The notes under the pieces were generated by a model, which saw only the letters and a list, made by a program, of their open reading frames with translations, searched no databases and was not told the DNA's origin. 64,000 bases of DNA from Rhodococcus sp. (in: high G+C Gram-positive bacteria) (lineage in GTDB: Bacteria > Actinomycetota > Actinomycetes > Mycobacteriales > Mycobacteriaceae), in contig NZ_JAHFVG010000005.1 in NCBI RefSeq assembly GCF_023264675.1, positions 62,001 through 126,000 on the forward strand, given 5' to 3'. A program made the translations under genes and the position numbers. Below, piece by piece: positions 37,932 through 47,603 of this stretch (position 1 is its first letter; every line of letters begins with the position of its first letter).

Positions 37932-38700
37932 CCACGCCGGCAGCGTCGGCGGACTCGTGCTCTGGTGACAGCGCATTCCACGCCGTACTCGCCGCTTTCT
38001 GCTCGGCTTCCTTCTTCGATCGCCCGACACCGACGCCGTACGGTCTGCCGCCCACGAGCACGGTGGCCGTGAACTCTTTGTCGTGATCGGGTCCGGTGGA
38101 CGAGATCTCGTAGGCGGGCACACCGAGAGACTTCTCAGCGGTGAGCTCCTGCAGGCTCGTCTTCCAATCCAGGCCTGCACCGAGACGCGGCGCGCGATCG
38201 AGTAAACCGGCGAACAGTGCCAGCACGACGCGACGAGCGGTGTCGATTCCATGCTGCAGGTGGATCGCTCCCAGGAGCGATTCCATGCCGTCGGCAAGAA
38301 TGCTCGGCTTGTCACGGCCACCGGTCTGTTCTTCGCCCTTGCCGAGAAGCAAATGGCGACCGAGACCACCCTGGCCCAATTCACGAGCGACTTCGGCAAG
38401 CGCATGCATGTTCACAACGCTGGCCCGAATCTTCGCGAGCTCGCCCTCGGACTTGGTGGGATGTACCTCGTAGAGGCGCTCGGTGATCGTCAACCCCAGC
38501 ACGGAGTCGCCGAGAAATTCCAGTCGCTCGTTCGTCGGCAGACCGCCCTGCTCGTAGGCGTACGAGCGGTGCGTCAGAGCCAGCGTCAGAAGTGGTTCGT
38601 CCAGAACAACGCCGAGAGCGGCGAGGAGCGACTCTCGGTCGTCCCCGCCGCTGACGGCTGCCCCGCTGTTCGGCGAGGCGGATGTGCTCTTGTTCGTCAC
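37924..38700 (-). CDS. rnc: Ribonuclease III
   Basis: A 258-residue double-strand RNA endonuclease that processes rRNA precursors. The signature [14 protein letters not shown] is intact and the C-terminal dsRNA-binding domain is visible ([21 protein letters not shown], then [16 protein letters not shown]). GTG 38700 ([12 protein letters not shown]) is chosen because AGGAG lies 8 bases upstream; the frame is open 36 codons further. It follows rpmF by 22 bases and overlaps fpg, in the order rpmF-rnc-fpg shared with mycobacteria. Confidence 0.96.
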   Translation of the reverse strand: MTNKSTSASPNSGAAVSGGDDRESLLAALGVVLDEPLLTLALTHRSYAYEQGGLPTNERLEFLGDSVLGLTITERLYEVHPTKSEGELAKIRASVVNMHALAEVARELGQGGLGRHLLLGKGEEQTGGRDKPSILADGMESLLGAIHLQHGIDTARRVVLALFAGLLDRAPRLGAGLDWKTSLQELTAEKSLGVPAYEISSTGPDHDKEFTATVLVGGRPYGVGVGRSKKEAEQKAASTAWNALSPEHESADAAGVDA

Positions 38701-38722
38701 AGTGTGTCCGCTCCTAGGGAGA

Positions 38723-38905
38723 TCAGACAGCTGCTGCGACCTGGCGGCCCTTGTAGGTGCCGCAGGACGGGCACACGATGTGGGGCAGCGTCTTCTCGCC
38801 ACAGCCACGGTTGGGGCACGTCACGAGAGTGGGCGCAGTGGTCTTCCACTGTGCACGACGCGACCTCGTGTTGGAACGCGACATTTTGCGCTTCGGGACA
38901 GCCAC
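38723..38905 (-). CDS. rpmF: 50S ribosomal protein L32
   Basis: A 60-residue L32. [20 protein letters not shown] is the family start. Four cysteines (Cys30, Cys35, Cys45, Cys48) form the zinc ribbon, so this is the zinc-containing form. It lies 2 bases after the DUF177 gene and before rnc, the conserved yceD-rpmF order. Confidence 0.97.
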   Translation of the reverse strand: MAVPKRKMSRSNTRSRRAQWKTTAPTLVTCPNRGCGEKTLPHIVCPSCGTYKGRQVAAAV

Positions 38906-38907
38906 TT

Positions 38908-39516
38908 CTACTTCTCCTCGGCTTCGTTGTTCACAAGTTCTGTGCTCGGTTCTGATTCCACGCCAAATTTGGCTGCAAGACCAGCCCAGCGAGGATCCAG
39001 TATGTCATGACTGTGGCCGGAATCAGCAATCGCCAGGCGAACGCCACATTCGGGGCACAATCCCTCGCAGTCTTCGCGGCACAGCGGGTGGAGCGGAAGC
39101 TCCAATCCGACCGAATCCACGATGACCGGTTCGAGGTCGATCTGATCGTCGAGGACGCGATGAATCTCGTCCTCGTCGGTCGTTTCTTCCGTGACGCTGT
39201 TCGGGTAGGCGAACAGTTCGGTGAGATATACGTCCACCGAACCTGTCACCGGCTCGAGACAGCGACTGCATTCCCCAGCCGTGTCGGCCCGAACGGTGCC
39301 CGTCACGAGCACGCCCTCCGACGCGGCTTCGAGCCTGAGATCGAGCTCGACAGGCGATCCGACCTCGATGGCAATTGCATCGAGACCGATGCGCGCCGAC
39401 GCTTCCACCGTCCGCTGGATCTGCGTCATCGACCCGGGTCGGCGACCGAGGCTGTCGATGTCAAGAACGAATCCCGTCCCGGGTTCGGAACGAGAGGTCT
39501 TACGGCGGCTAGGCAC
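38908..39516 (-). CDS. DUF177 (YceD-type) protein
   Basis: A 202-residue DUF177 protein. The family is tied to rpmF across bacteria and plants and linked to 23S rRNA or ribosome accumulation. The characteristic ECSRCLEP centre and the C-terminal [16 protein letters not shown] cysteine cluster are visible and suggest a metal site. The start GTG ([14 protein letters not shown]) at 39516 is the longest sensible one; an internal start cannot be excluded. It corresponds to Rv2926c. Confidence 0.92.
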   Translation of the reverse strand: MPSRRKTSRSEPGTGFVLDIDSLGRRPGSMTQIQRTVEASARIGLDAIAIEVGSPVELDLRLEAASEGVLVTGTVRADTAGECSRCLEPVTGSVDVYLTELFAYPNSVTEETTDEDEIHRVLDDQIDLEPVIVDSVGLELPLHPLCREDCEGLCPECGVRLAIADSGHSHDILDPRWAGLAAKFGVESEPSTELVNNEAEEK

Positions 39517-39702
39517 AGCAAATCTTTCTGCTCGAGTTCAAAGGAATCACGTCCACGGTCGAATGAGCCCACTCCCCGCACTATGGGCGGCGGCAGGCAA
39601 CCACTCAACGATACGCAACCGTGCATGAGTGGGCAAATTCGAGGTCGTCGTTCCCGGCTCGCCGGCACGTACCGTGGTTGTGTTGGACGAGGAGAAAGTC
39701 CG

Positions 39703-40470
39703 CTATCGCCGGGGGCGGCGGAAGTCTTCGGCAGGATCGGTGCCGTAATCGGGAACGCCCGATCCTGTACGGAGCTGCTGCCGACCGCGACCGACGGATC
39801 GGATCGTTCCGGTGAGGAACTCCTCGAATTCGGCCAACTTCGTATCGACGTACACATCGCACTCGCTTCGCATGCGGTCCGACTCCGCGTGCGAAGCATC
39901 GATGACCCGTGCAGACTCTGCATGGGCAGCCTGCACCACCTCCGTCTGTGCGACGAGCCGAGCCTGCTCTTCGGTGCCGTCGGCGACCGAGCGATCGTAG
40001 GATGCCTGGCCGGATTCGATCATTCGATCCGCTTCCGACCGCGCACGCGTGGTCAAATCCTCGTACTCCTGGCGGCCACCCTCCACCGTGCGTTCAGCCG
40101 TGTCGGTCGCGTCGTCGACGAGTTGCTCGGCGTGCGCCGTGGCCTCGGAGACCATTCGATCGGCCTGAGCCTTGGCATCGGCCAGGATGCGGTCGGCCGA
40201 GTCGCGTGCATTCTCGACGGTGTCCTGAGCCTCGTTGTTGGCGGAGGTGACCGTCTTGTCTGCGGTTGCTCGGGCGTCACCTACCAGCTTGTCCTTGTGG
40301 TCGAGCACGTCCTGGGCGTCGTCGAGCTCGCCGGGGATGGAATCGCGGACATCGTCGAGCAATTCCAGGACGTCGCCCCGCGGAACCACGCAACCTGCGG
40401 TCATCGGGACGCCGCGGGCCTCCTCGACAATCGCGACGAGCTCGTCGAGCGCCTCGAATACGCGATACAC
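39703..40470 (-). CDS. sepIVA: SepIVA-like (DivIVA-related) coiled-coil septation protein
   Basis: A 255-residue coiled-coil protein. GTG 40470 (YRVFEALDELVAIVEEARG) is the preferred start since the mycobacterial homologue (Rv2927c, SepIVA) begins this way as I recall it, and GGGG precedes it. The DivIVA-like N-terminus (MTAGCVVPRGDVLELLDDVRD) is followed by repeated Ala/Asp/Arg heptads (DSADRILADAKAQADRMVSEA) and a conserved end YVDTKLAEFEEFLTGTIRSVGRGR. In mycobacteria SepIVA acts in septation and polar growth. It lies next to coaD, without the lipid locus that separates these genes in M. tuberculosis. Confidence 0.9.
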   Translation of the reverse strand: MYRVFEALDELVAIVEEARGVPMTAGCVVPRGDVLELLDDVRDSIPGELDDAQDVLDHKDKLVGDARATADKTVTSANNEAQDTVENARDSADRILADAKAQADRMVSEATAHAEQLVDDATDTAERTVEGGRQEYEDLTTRARSEADRMIESGQASYDRSVADGTEEQARLVAQTEVVQAAHAESARVIDASHAESDRMRSECDVYVDTKLAEFEEFLTGTIRSVGRGRQQLRTGSGVPDYGTDPAEDFRRPRR

Positions 40471-40624
40471 CGGTAACCCCAATCGTCGACACTGCTGAAA
40501 GTCCAAAATATGGCTGCGGTCCTTCGACCATCACCCAGTTTGCCTGGTGATCGTGTCGTCTGTGCGTCACGCACCCCGGTGTGTCGCTCTCCGGCCGGTC
40601 CAGGAGACGTCGTCGCGGTCGTCT

Positions 40625-41128
40625 CTAGGCTTCGGTACTGCGTTCGGCGTTCCGTTCGGCGATCCGGGTCAGCAACGGGCCGTGCACCGGCGGCGGGACC
40701 ATGTCTTGGACGTCGCCGCCGAAGGTGGCCACTTCCTTGACCAACGAACTGGACAGAAAGCTGTGTGCGGGATTCGCGGGGAAGAACAGTGTGTCGACTC
40801 CGGTCAACTTCCGGTTCATCTGAGCCATCTGAAGTTCGTAGTCGAAGTCGATCGCTCCACGAAGCCCCTTCACGATGGCGGTGAATCCCAGCTCTCTCGC
40901 GTAATCGACCAGCAGGCCCTGCCAGGACGCGATCCTCACATTGCCCAGATGCGACGTCGACTCACCGAGTAGTTCGATGCGTTCGTCGACCGAGAACAAT
41001 CCGCGCTTGCTCTTGTTGATCATCACGGTGACGACTACTTCGTCGAACTGCGCTGCAGCTCTGGCGATGACGTCGAGGTGACCCACGGTCACCGGGTCGA
41101 AGGATCCAGGGCACAACGCTCCAGTCAT
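40625..41128 (-). CDS. coaD: Phosphopantetheine adenylyltransferase
   Basis: A 167-residue nucleotidyltransferase, the penultimate step of coenzyme A synthesis. The T/HxGH motif TVGHLDVI and the C-terminal SFLSSSLVKEVA are diagnostic. The ATG overlaps the rsmD stop by ATGA, as in the common rsmD-coaD order. Confidence 0.97.
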   Translation of the reverse strand: MTGALCPGSFDPVTVGHLDVIARAAAQFDEVVVTVMINKSKRGLFSVDERIELLGESTSHLGNVRIASWQGLLVDYARELGFTAIVKGLRGAIDFDYELQMAQMNRKLTGVDTLFFPANPAHSFLSSSLVKEVATFGGDVQDMVPPPVHGPLLTRIAERNAERSTEA

Positions 41129-41748
41129 GGTCGAACGGTATCACCGCTCTCATCCTGACCCACCTCCGTGCCGAGCCCTGTCTCCGCGGCGTCGACTGTG
41201 TGCGTGGCGATCTCGATCCGCGCTTCCCCGTACTTCTTGACCTTGCCGGGCAGCAGACCCGCGGGCCACACGGTCTGCGGTGATCGCGACGAACGTTCCA
41301 CCACGACGACTGCATCGGGCGAGAGCCAGCCACCGCCGACGAGTTCGGCCAGCATCTGCTGCACGGCAACCTCGCCGACCGCATACGGCGGATCGGCGAG
41401 CACGAGGTCGAACCGGCGCAACGGCGCCCCTGACAGCACCGCCGCGACCGGAGCGCACTTGACCGCCGCGCCCGCCAACGCGACGGACGCGACGTTCGCT
41501 CTGATCACATCGGCGGCGCGGGCATCGGATTCGACGAGAAGAACCGAAGCCGCTCCTCGGGAAAGTGCTTCCAGCCCAAGGGCACCCGAACCCGCGAACA
41601 GGTCGAGCACAGCCGCACCGTTCAAGTCGATTTGGGCTTGCAGCGCCGAGAACAACGCCTCGCGGACGCGTTCCGACGTGGGACGCGTACCGCGAGGCGG
41701 AACCTTCAGTGTCCTGCCCCCGGCGATGCCGGCAACGATCCGAGTCAT
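41125..41748 (-). CDS. rsmD: 16S rRNA (guanine966-N2)-methyltransferase
   Basis: A 207-residue Rossmann-fold methyltransferase. MTRIVAGIAGGRTLKVPP starts it, LDLFAGSGALGLEALSRGA binds SAM, and DLVLADPPYAV is the catalytic DPPY. It follows pyc by 26 bases. TAAACT followed by 7 bases and the ATG could be a -10 giving a leaderless message, but AGGAG also lies close by within a short AGGAG/CTCCT inverted repeat, so the mode of initiation is open. Confidence 0.96.
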   Translation of the reverse strand: MTRIVAGIAGGRTLKVPPRGTRPTSERVREALFSALQAQIDLNGAAVLDLFAGSGALGLEALSRGAASVLLVESDARAADVIRANVASVALAGAAVKCAPVAAVLSGAPLRRFDLVLADPPYAVGEVAVQQMLAELVGGGWLSPDAVVVVERSSRSPQTVWPAGLLPGKVKKYGEARIEIATHTVDAAETGLGTEVGQDESGDTVRP

Positions 41749-41774
41749 CTGCAGGAGTTTAATCTCCTGTCGGG

Positions 41775-44700
41775 TCAGTCACCTTCACCGGTCGATCCGT
41801 CACCGATGACCACCAGCAGGTCACCGCCTTCGACCTGCTGGACGCCACCGATCGCGAGCCGGGTGACATTGCCGCTCTTGGGGGCGGTGATCGCGGCTTC
41901 CATCTTCATCGCTTCGATGGTCGCGACGACATCTCCGGCGGAGACCTTGTCGCCTTCGGCCACCGAGAGTGTCACGACGCCGGCGAACGGGGCAGGGACG
42001 TGCCCGGTGTTCGACCGGTCCGCTTTCTCCACCGTCGGTGCCTCGCTCGCGATCGAACGGTCTCGCACCGACACCGGCCGGAGTTGACCGTTGAGGATGC
42101 ACATCACGGTGCGCATGCCGCGCTCGTCGGCGTCGGAGATCGCTTCGAGCCCGATCAACAACTCGACGCCCTTCTCGAGCTTGACCCGATGCTCTTCACC
42201 CTGACGCAGACCGTAGAAGAACTGGTTCGCCGAGAGCCGCGAGGTGTCGCCGTACTTGTCCCGATGCGCGGCCAGGTCCGCGGTTGGGCCGGGGAAGAGC
42301 AACCGGTTCAACGTATCCCGACGCTGTGCGGCCGTACCGTCGAGCGCCTTCTCGTCCTCGCTCGACAAAGAACTCTCCGGCTTGGCATCGCTTCGACCCT
42401 CCAGCGCCCGCGACCGCAGGGGTTCCGGCCAGCCACCCGCCGGGGTGCCGAGCTCGCCGCGCAGGAAGCCGATCACCGAATCCGGAATGTCGAACTTACG
42501 GGGATTCTCCGCAAATTCTTCCGCTGACGCACCGGCACCGACCAACGACAATGCCAAGTCCCCCACCACCTTCGAGGACGGTGTCACTTTCACCAACCGA
42601 CCCAACATCCGGTCCGCGGCAGCATAATTGGCTTCCACTGTCTCGAAGCGATCTCCCAGCCCGAGCGCGATCGCCTGCTGGCGCAGGTTCGAGAGCTGAC
42701 CACCGGGAATCTCGTGGGTGTATACCCGTCCGGTCGGCGCCGGAAGCCCGGACTCGAACGGCGCATACACCTTCCGCAACGCTTCCCAGTACGGCTCGAG
42801 GTCGCACACTGCCTGCAGATCCAGCCCGGTGTCACGGTCGGTGTGCGCGGCAGCGGCAACGATCGCCGACAACGCGGGCTGACTCGTCGTTCCCGCCATC
42901 GACGCCGACGCGCCATCGACCGCATCCGCCCCGGCTTCCCATGCCGCCAGGTACGTCGCCAGCTGCCCACCGGGAGTGTCGTGCGTGTGCACGTGCACCG
43001 GTAGATCGAAATTGCTGCGCAGCGCGGTGACCAGCGTCCGCGCCGCCGGAGCCCGAAGCAGGCCCGCCATGTCCTTGATCGCCAGCACATGCGCGCCTGC
43101 GTCGACGATCTGCTCCGCCAACTTCAGGTAGTAGTCGAGGGTGTAGAGCGTCTCGTTCGGGTTCGACAGGTCCCCGGTGTAACTGAGCGCGACTTCGGCT
43201 ATCGCCGTGCCGGTTTCGCGGACGGCATCGATCGCCGGACGCATCTGATCGACATTGTTGAGGGCATCGAAGATCCGGAAGATATCGATGCCGGTGTCGG
43301 TGGCCTCGGCGACGAACGAGCGGGTCACCTTCTCCGGGTACGGGGTGTAACCCACGGTGTTGCGGCCACGCAACAGCATCTGCAACGCGATATTGGGGAC
43401 TGCTTCACGCAGTGCAGCCAGACGCTCCCACGGATCCTCGTGCAGGAACCGAAGTGCCACATCGTACGTCGCACCGCCCCACGCCTCGATCGACAGCAGT
43501 TCCGGCGTGGTGCGCGCCACGTAGGGTGCCACCATCAGCAAGCCGGAGGTCCGCACTCGCGTCGCGAGCAATGACTGATGGGCATCGCGGAACGTCGTAT
43601 CGGTGACACCGAGCGCGCTCTGATTGCGCAGATCCCGTGCGAATCCTTCGGGACCGAGCGCGAGGAGACGCTGGCGGCTTCCGTCGGGAATCGGGGCGGT
43701 GAAATCGACGGGCGGAAGCTTGTCTTGCGGGTACACCGGCGAGGGCCGCTCACCGTGCGGCTTGTTGACCGTCACATCCGCCAGATAGGTCAAAATCTTC
43801 GTTCCGCGGTCACCGGAGGTGCGGGAGGTGAGGAGCTCGGGACGTTCCTCGATGAACGAGGTCGTCACTCGTCCCTGCGTGAAGTCCGGATCGACGAGCA
43901 CTGCTTGTAGGAAAGGGATGTTCGTCGCGACACCGCGGATGCGGAATTCCGCCACCGCTCGCCGGGCGCGCGCCACAGCAGTGTCGAAATCTCGCCCGCG
44001 GCACGTCAGCTTCACCAACATCGAGTCGAAGTAGGCGCCGACCTCGGCGCCGAGTGTGGTGCCGCCGTCGAGACGCACGCCAGCACCGCCGGGCGTGCGG
44101 TAGGCGGTGATGCGGCCCGTGTCGGGACGGAAGCCGTTCGCCGGGTCCTCGGTGGTGATACGGCACTGCAGTGCCGCGCCACGCAGAACGATCTTGTCCT
44201 GGGTCAATCCGAGATCGGCGAGTGTTTCACCCGAGGCGATACGTAGCTGGCTCTGCACCAGGTCGACATCGGTGACTTCCTCGGTCACGGTGTGCTCGAC
44301 CTGGATGCGAGGATTCATCTCGATGAACACGTGCTTGCCATGGGTGTCGAGCAGGAATTCGACGGTGCCGGCGCACGAGTAGCCGATCTCCTTGGCGAAG
44401 GCGACGGCGTCAGCGCAGATCTTTTCGCGCACATCCGCCGGGAGGTTCGGCGCCGGCGCCAGCTCGATGACCTTCTGGTGGCGCCGCTGCAGCGAGCAGT
44501 CGCGCTCGAACAGATGGATCACATTGCCCTGACCATCGGCGAGGATCTGGACCTCGATGTGGCGAGGATCGATGACAGCCTGCTCGAGGAAGACCGTCGG
44601 ATCACCGAACGCCGACTCCGCTTCACGGGCAGCGGCTTCGATCGACTCACGCAACTGCGAGGGTTCGGCGACGCGGCGCATACCGCGGCCACCACCGCCT

Positions 44701-45182
44701 GCCACGGCTTTGACGAACAGTGGGAACGTCATCGACTCCGATGCCGTCACCAACTCCTCGATATCGGAGGACGGCTCCGACGATGCCAGCACCGGCAACC
44801 CGGCGCGTTTGGCAGCCGCGATGGCTCGGGCCTTGTTGCCGGTGAGCTCGAGTACGTCCGCGGAGGGTCCGACGAACGTCACCCCCGCTTCGGCGCAGGC
44901 AGCAGCCAGATCGGGGTTCTCCGAGAGGAAGCCGTACCCGGGGTAGACCGCGTCGGCACCGGACCGTTTGGCCGCGTTGACGATTTCCGAGACCGACAGA
45001 TAGGCGCGAACGGGGTGACCCTTCTCACCGATCTCGTACGCCTCGTCGGCCTTCGTTCGATGCACCGAGTTCCGGTCCTCGAACGGAAAGACCGCCACCG
45101 TCGCGGCACCCAACTCGTACGACGCGCGGAACGCGCGAATGGCGATCTCACCACGATTGGCAACCAACACTTTGGAAAACAT
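41775..45182 (-). CDS. pyc: Pyruvate carboxylase
   Basis: An 1135-residue biotin enzyme making oxaloacetate from pyruvate, bicarbonate and ATP. It has the biotin carboxylase domain (about 1-450; VGPSADVLELTGNKARA, GGGGRGMR, FIEMNPRIQVEHTVTEE), the carboxyltransferase TIM barrel (about 530-830; DTTFRDAHQSLLATR) and the biotinyl domain with EAMKME (biotin Lys1093). Length and order are normal. The ATG is 6 bases after TAGATT, suggesting a leaderless transcript. It is followed by rsmD and coaD. Confidence 0.98.
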   Translation of the reverse strand: MFSKVLVANRGEIAIRAFRASYELGAATVAVFPFEDRNSVHRTKADEAYEIGEKGHPVRAYLSVSEIVNAAKRSGADAVYPGYGFLSENPDLAAACAEAGVTFVGPSADVLELTGNKARAIAAAKRAGLPVLASSEPSSDIEELVTASESMTFPLFVKAVAGGGGRGMRRVAEPSQLRESIEAAAREAESAFGDPTVFLEQAVIDPRHIEVQILADGQGNVIHLFERDCSLQRRHQKVIELAPAPNLPADVREKICADAVAFAKEIGYSCAGTVEFLLDTHGKHVFIEMNPRIQVEHTVTEEVTDVDLVQSQLRIASGETLADLGLTQDKIVLRGAALQCRITTEDPANGFRPDTGRITAYRTPGGAGVRLDGGTTLGAEVGAYFDSMLVKLTCRGRDFDTAVARARRAVAEFRIRGVATNIPFLQAVLVDPDFTQGRVTTSFIEERPELLTSRTSGDRGTKILTYLADVTVNKPHGERPSPVYPQDKLPPVDFTAPIPDGSRQRLLALGPEGFARDLRNQSALGVTDTTFRDAHQSLLATRVRTSGLLMVAPYVARTTPELLSIEAWGGATYDVALRFLHEDPWERLAALREAVPNIALQMLLRGRNTVGYTPYPEKVTRSFVAEATDTGIDIFRIFDALNNVDQMRPAIDAVRETGTAIAEVALSYTGDLSNPNETLYTLDYYLKLAEQIVDAGAHVLAIKDMAGLLRAPAARTLVTALRSNFDLPVHVHTHDTPGGQLATYLAAWEAGADAVDGASASMAGTTSQPALSAIVAAAAHTDRDTGLDLQAVCDLEPYWEALRKVYAPFESGLPAPTGRVYTHEIPGGQLSNLRQQAIALGLGDRFETVEANYAAADRMLGRLVKVTPSSKVVGDLALSLVGAGASAEEFAENPRKFDIPDSVIGFLRGELGTPAGGWPEPLRSRALEGRSDAKPESSLSSEDEKALDGTAAQRRDTLNRLLFPGPTADLAAHRDKYGDTSRLSANQFFYGLRQGEEHRVKLEKGVELLIGLEAISDADERGMRTVMCILNGQLRPVSVRDRSIASEAPTVEKADRSNTGHVPAPFAGVVTLSVAEGDKVSAGDVVATIEAMKMEAAITAPKSGNVTRLAIGGVQQVEGGDLLVVIGDGSTGEGD

Positions 45183-45188
45183 TCGCTA

Positions 45189-45194
45189 AATCTA
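45189..45194 (-). promoter_or_regulatory. Candidate leaderless -10 element of pyc
   Basis: The minus strand reads TGTAGATT, then TAGCGA, then the pyc ATG. An extended -10 (TAGATT) six bases from the start codon would place +1 at the A of ATG. No Shine-Dalgarno-like sequence precedes the start. Confidence 0.5.
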
Positions 45195-45296
45195 CAGCCG
45201 AGCGCGATATCGAATGTGACCACTGTCTCGAGATGTGGGACGAATTCGGCGAAAGTGGTGTCTGAAACGGTGCAGAGACGCCGCCGAGGGACCGCG

Positions 45297-47564
45297 TCAG
45301 GATTTGTCGAGGTATTCGGCCCGATCCGACCGCCACGCGGACTTCATCATGGATTCGATCCCTGGATGCTGCGCCACGCTTGCATCGGAGTCGAAGAGTC
45401 CGCGTGCGCACGCATGCGCGTCGGCGATGACGTCTTCGTCGTCGATCAGCGACAGCAGCCGAAGGCTCGATACGGTCCCCGATTGCGCGGCACCGAGGAC
45501 ATCACCTTCGCGCCGGGTCTTGAGGTCGAGATTCGCGAGCGCAAACCCGTCGTTGGTGGCGGCCACGGCCTCGAGTCGCGCGAACGAAGGACCGGCCGAA
45601 CTGAGCTTGCTGATCATGATGCACAGACCTTGGTGCCCCCCTCGGCCGATGCGCCCCCGCAACTGATGCAGTTGGCTGATTCCGAAGCGGTCGGCATCCA
45701 TGATGACCATGACGGTCGCATTCGGCACATCGACACCGACCTCGACCACCGTGGTGCAGACGAGAACGTCGATCTCGCCCGCATTGAAGTCCGTCATCGC
45801 GGCGTCCTTCTCGTCGGCAGGCATGCGCCCGTGAAGAAGCCCGACCCGCAGCTCGGCGAACGGGCCTTCGCGGAGCATGTCGAACATCTCCAGCGCCGAC
45901 GAGGTTTCCGGTAGCGCAGGCCCGTCCTCGGAGGCGGATCGTGTTCGAGGCTTCTTCTCGTCGTCGTCCCCGCCGATTCGCGAACATACGACGTAGGCCT
46001 GCCTGCCCGCGCCGACGTCCTCCTTGATGCGTACCCAGGCGCGCTCCACCCATGCCGGTTTGTCGCGCGAGGAGACGACGTTGCTGATGATCGGAGCGCG
46101 CCCACGGGGAAGCTCACCGAGCGTCGACGTCTCCAGATCGCCGAGCGATGCCATCGCGATGGTGCGGGGAATCGGCGTCGCCGTCATGACCAGGAGGTGA
46201 GGGCTCGACCCCTCGCGCGCCTTCGACCGGAGTGCGTCTCGTTGCTCGACGCCGAAACGATGCTGCTCGTCCACGACCACCATGCCGAGATCGAAGAATT
46301 CCACACGATCCTGGATGAGTGCGTGGGTACCGATCACGATGCCTGCGTCGCCGGTGACGGCGTCGAGTAGCGCCGATCGCTTGGCCGCCGTCGACATCGA
46401 ACCGGTCAGCAACGCGATCTTCGTCGCCAACTCGTGTGCACCGAGTTCACCGGCACCGGCGAGCGAACCCAACATCGCCGAGATGGACCGCGCGTGTTGC
46501 GCCGCAAGCACTTCGGTCGGCGCGAGCAATGCGCACTGATGGCCTGCGTCGATCACCTGAAGCATCGCTCGCAGAGCGACGATGGTCTTGCCCGACCCGA
46601 CCTCGCCCTGCAACAACCGAGACATCGGGTGCCCCTGGGACAGATCGTTCGAGATTTCCTCCGCCACCGTCACCTGCCCGGCGGTCAAGGTGAACGGCAG
46701 ACGGTGTTCGAACTCGGCGGCAATTCCGTCGGCACGCGGTGGACATGGCGGCGCCGGTCGCGTGGACACGTCCTGCCTGCGCGCCGCCAGCACGAGTTGC
46801 ACCGCCAATGCTTCGTCGAACTTCAACCGGGTCCGCGCGTGTTCCTTCTCTTCCGCAGTGTCGGGGAAATGGATCCATCGCAGCGCTGTTGCCAGATCCA
46901 CCAGTCCTCGCTCGGCGAGCACGACCGTCGGCACCGGATCATCGATGGGATCGAGTTGGTCGAGTACTTGCCGAATACACCGCATGAACGTCCAACTCTC
47001 GACGTCCTTGGAAGCTGGATAGAGAGGAACGAACTTTCGGTCGAACACACTCATGTCGACTGCGCCGGACTCGTCCATCGATCCGCGGGCGACGCCCGCG
47101 AGTGCTCCGCCGCCCACGATGCGTCCGGACGGAACGACCGCACCGTCCTCGTCGTCGCCGCCGAGGATCACGTAGCTGGGATGCGTGAGGTTCCATCGAC
47201 GTCCGAAGTATTTGACCTTGCCCGAGAACATCCCTCGTTTTCCGGGGATCAGCACGTGTTTGAGCTTGTGGGGACTGAAGAACGTGGCGTCGATCTGCTG
47301 ACCGTCGGCGGCCAGTGACACCGCCAGAAACTGACCCTTGCGGGCCTTCATCTGACGGAGTGTGGCGGTGGCAATGGTGGCGACGATCGTGATGTGCTCG
47401 CCTTCCGGCGGCTCCTTCTCACCGAGTTCGGCGCCCTGCGTCATGTAGCGATGCGGGTAATACCGCACCAGATCCTCGACGGTGTGAATGTCGAACAACT
47501 CGGCCAACGGCTCGGAAACCTTCTTGCCCAGAACAAGATCGAGTCGATCGGAAAGTGCCACCAT
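45297..47564 (-). CDS. recG: ATP-dependent DNA helicase RecG
   Basis: A 755-residue helicase that reverses stalled replication forks and processes Holliday junctions. It has an N-terminal wedge/OB domain (about 1-250), Walker A GEVGSGKTIVALRAML, the DEQHRFGVEQR box (DExH), and the C-terminal helicase domain with QLRGRIGRGGHQGLC. The N-terminus has insertions rich in Asp/Gly (DDEDGAVVPSG) as in other actinobacteria. It lies 39 bases after the DAK-type gene and 115 bases before pyc; this order matches Rv2973c-Rv2974c. Confidence 0.97.
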   Translation of the reverse strand: MVALSDRLDLVLGKKVSEPLAELFDIHTVEDLVRYYPHRYMTQGAELGEKEPPEGEHITIVATIATATLRQMKARKGQFLAVSLAADGQQIDATFFSPHKLKHVLIPGKRGMFSGKVKYFGRRWNLTHPSYVILGGDDEDGAVVPSGRIVGGGALAGVARGSMDESGAVDMSVFDRKFVPLYPASKDVESWTFMRCIRQVLDQLDPIDDPVPTVVLAERGLVDLATALRWIHFPDTAEEKEHARTRLKFDEALAVQLVLAARRQDVSTRPAPPCPPRADGIAAEFEHRLPFTLTAGQVTVAEEISNDLSQGHPMSRLLQGEVGSGKTIVALRAMLQVIDAGHQCALLAPTEVLAAQHARSISAMLGSLAGAGELGAHELATKIALLTGSMSTAAKRSALLDAVTGDAGIVIGTHALIQDRVEFFDLGMVVVDEQHRFGVEQRDALRSKAREGSSPHLLVMTATPIPRTIAMASLGDLETSTLGELPRGRAPIISNVVSSRDKPAWVERAWVRIKEDVGAGRQAYVVCSRIGGDDDEKKPRTRSASEDGPALPETSSALEMFDMLREGPFAELRVGLLHGRMPADEKDAAMTDFNAGEIDVLVCTTVVEVGVDVPNATVMVIMDADRFGISQLHQLRGRIGRGGHQGLCIMISKLSSAGPSFARLEAVAATNDGFALANLDLKTRREGDVLGAAQSGTVSSLRLLSLIDDEDVIADAHACARGLFDSDASVAQHPGIESMMKSAWRSDRAEYLDKS

Positions 47565-47603
47565 CGTCCGTCTCCGTCCTTGCGTTGGTCGAACTCGCCC
47601 TGT

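Noticed and set aside
44292-45914. Plus-strand open frame of 540 codons across pyc and recG
   Set aside because: It spans the start of pyc and the end of recG on the opposite strand and matches no protein family.
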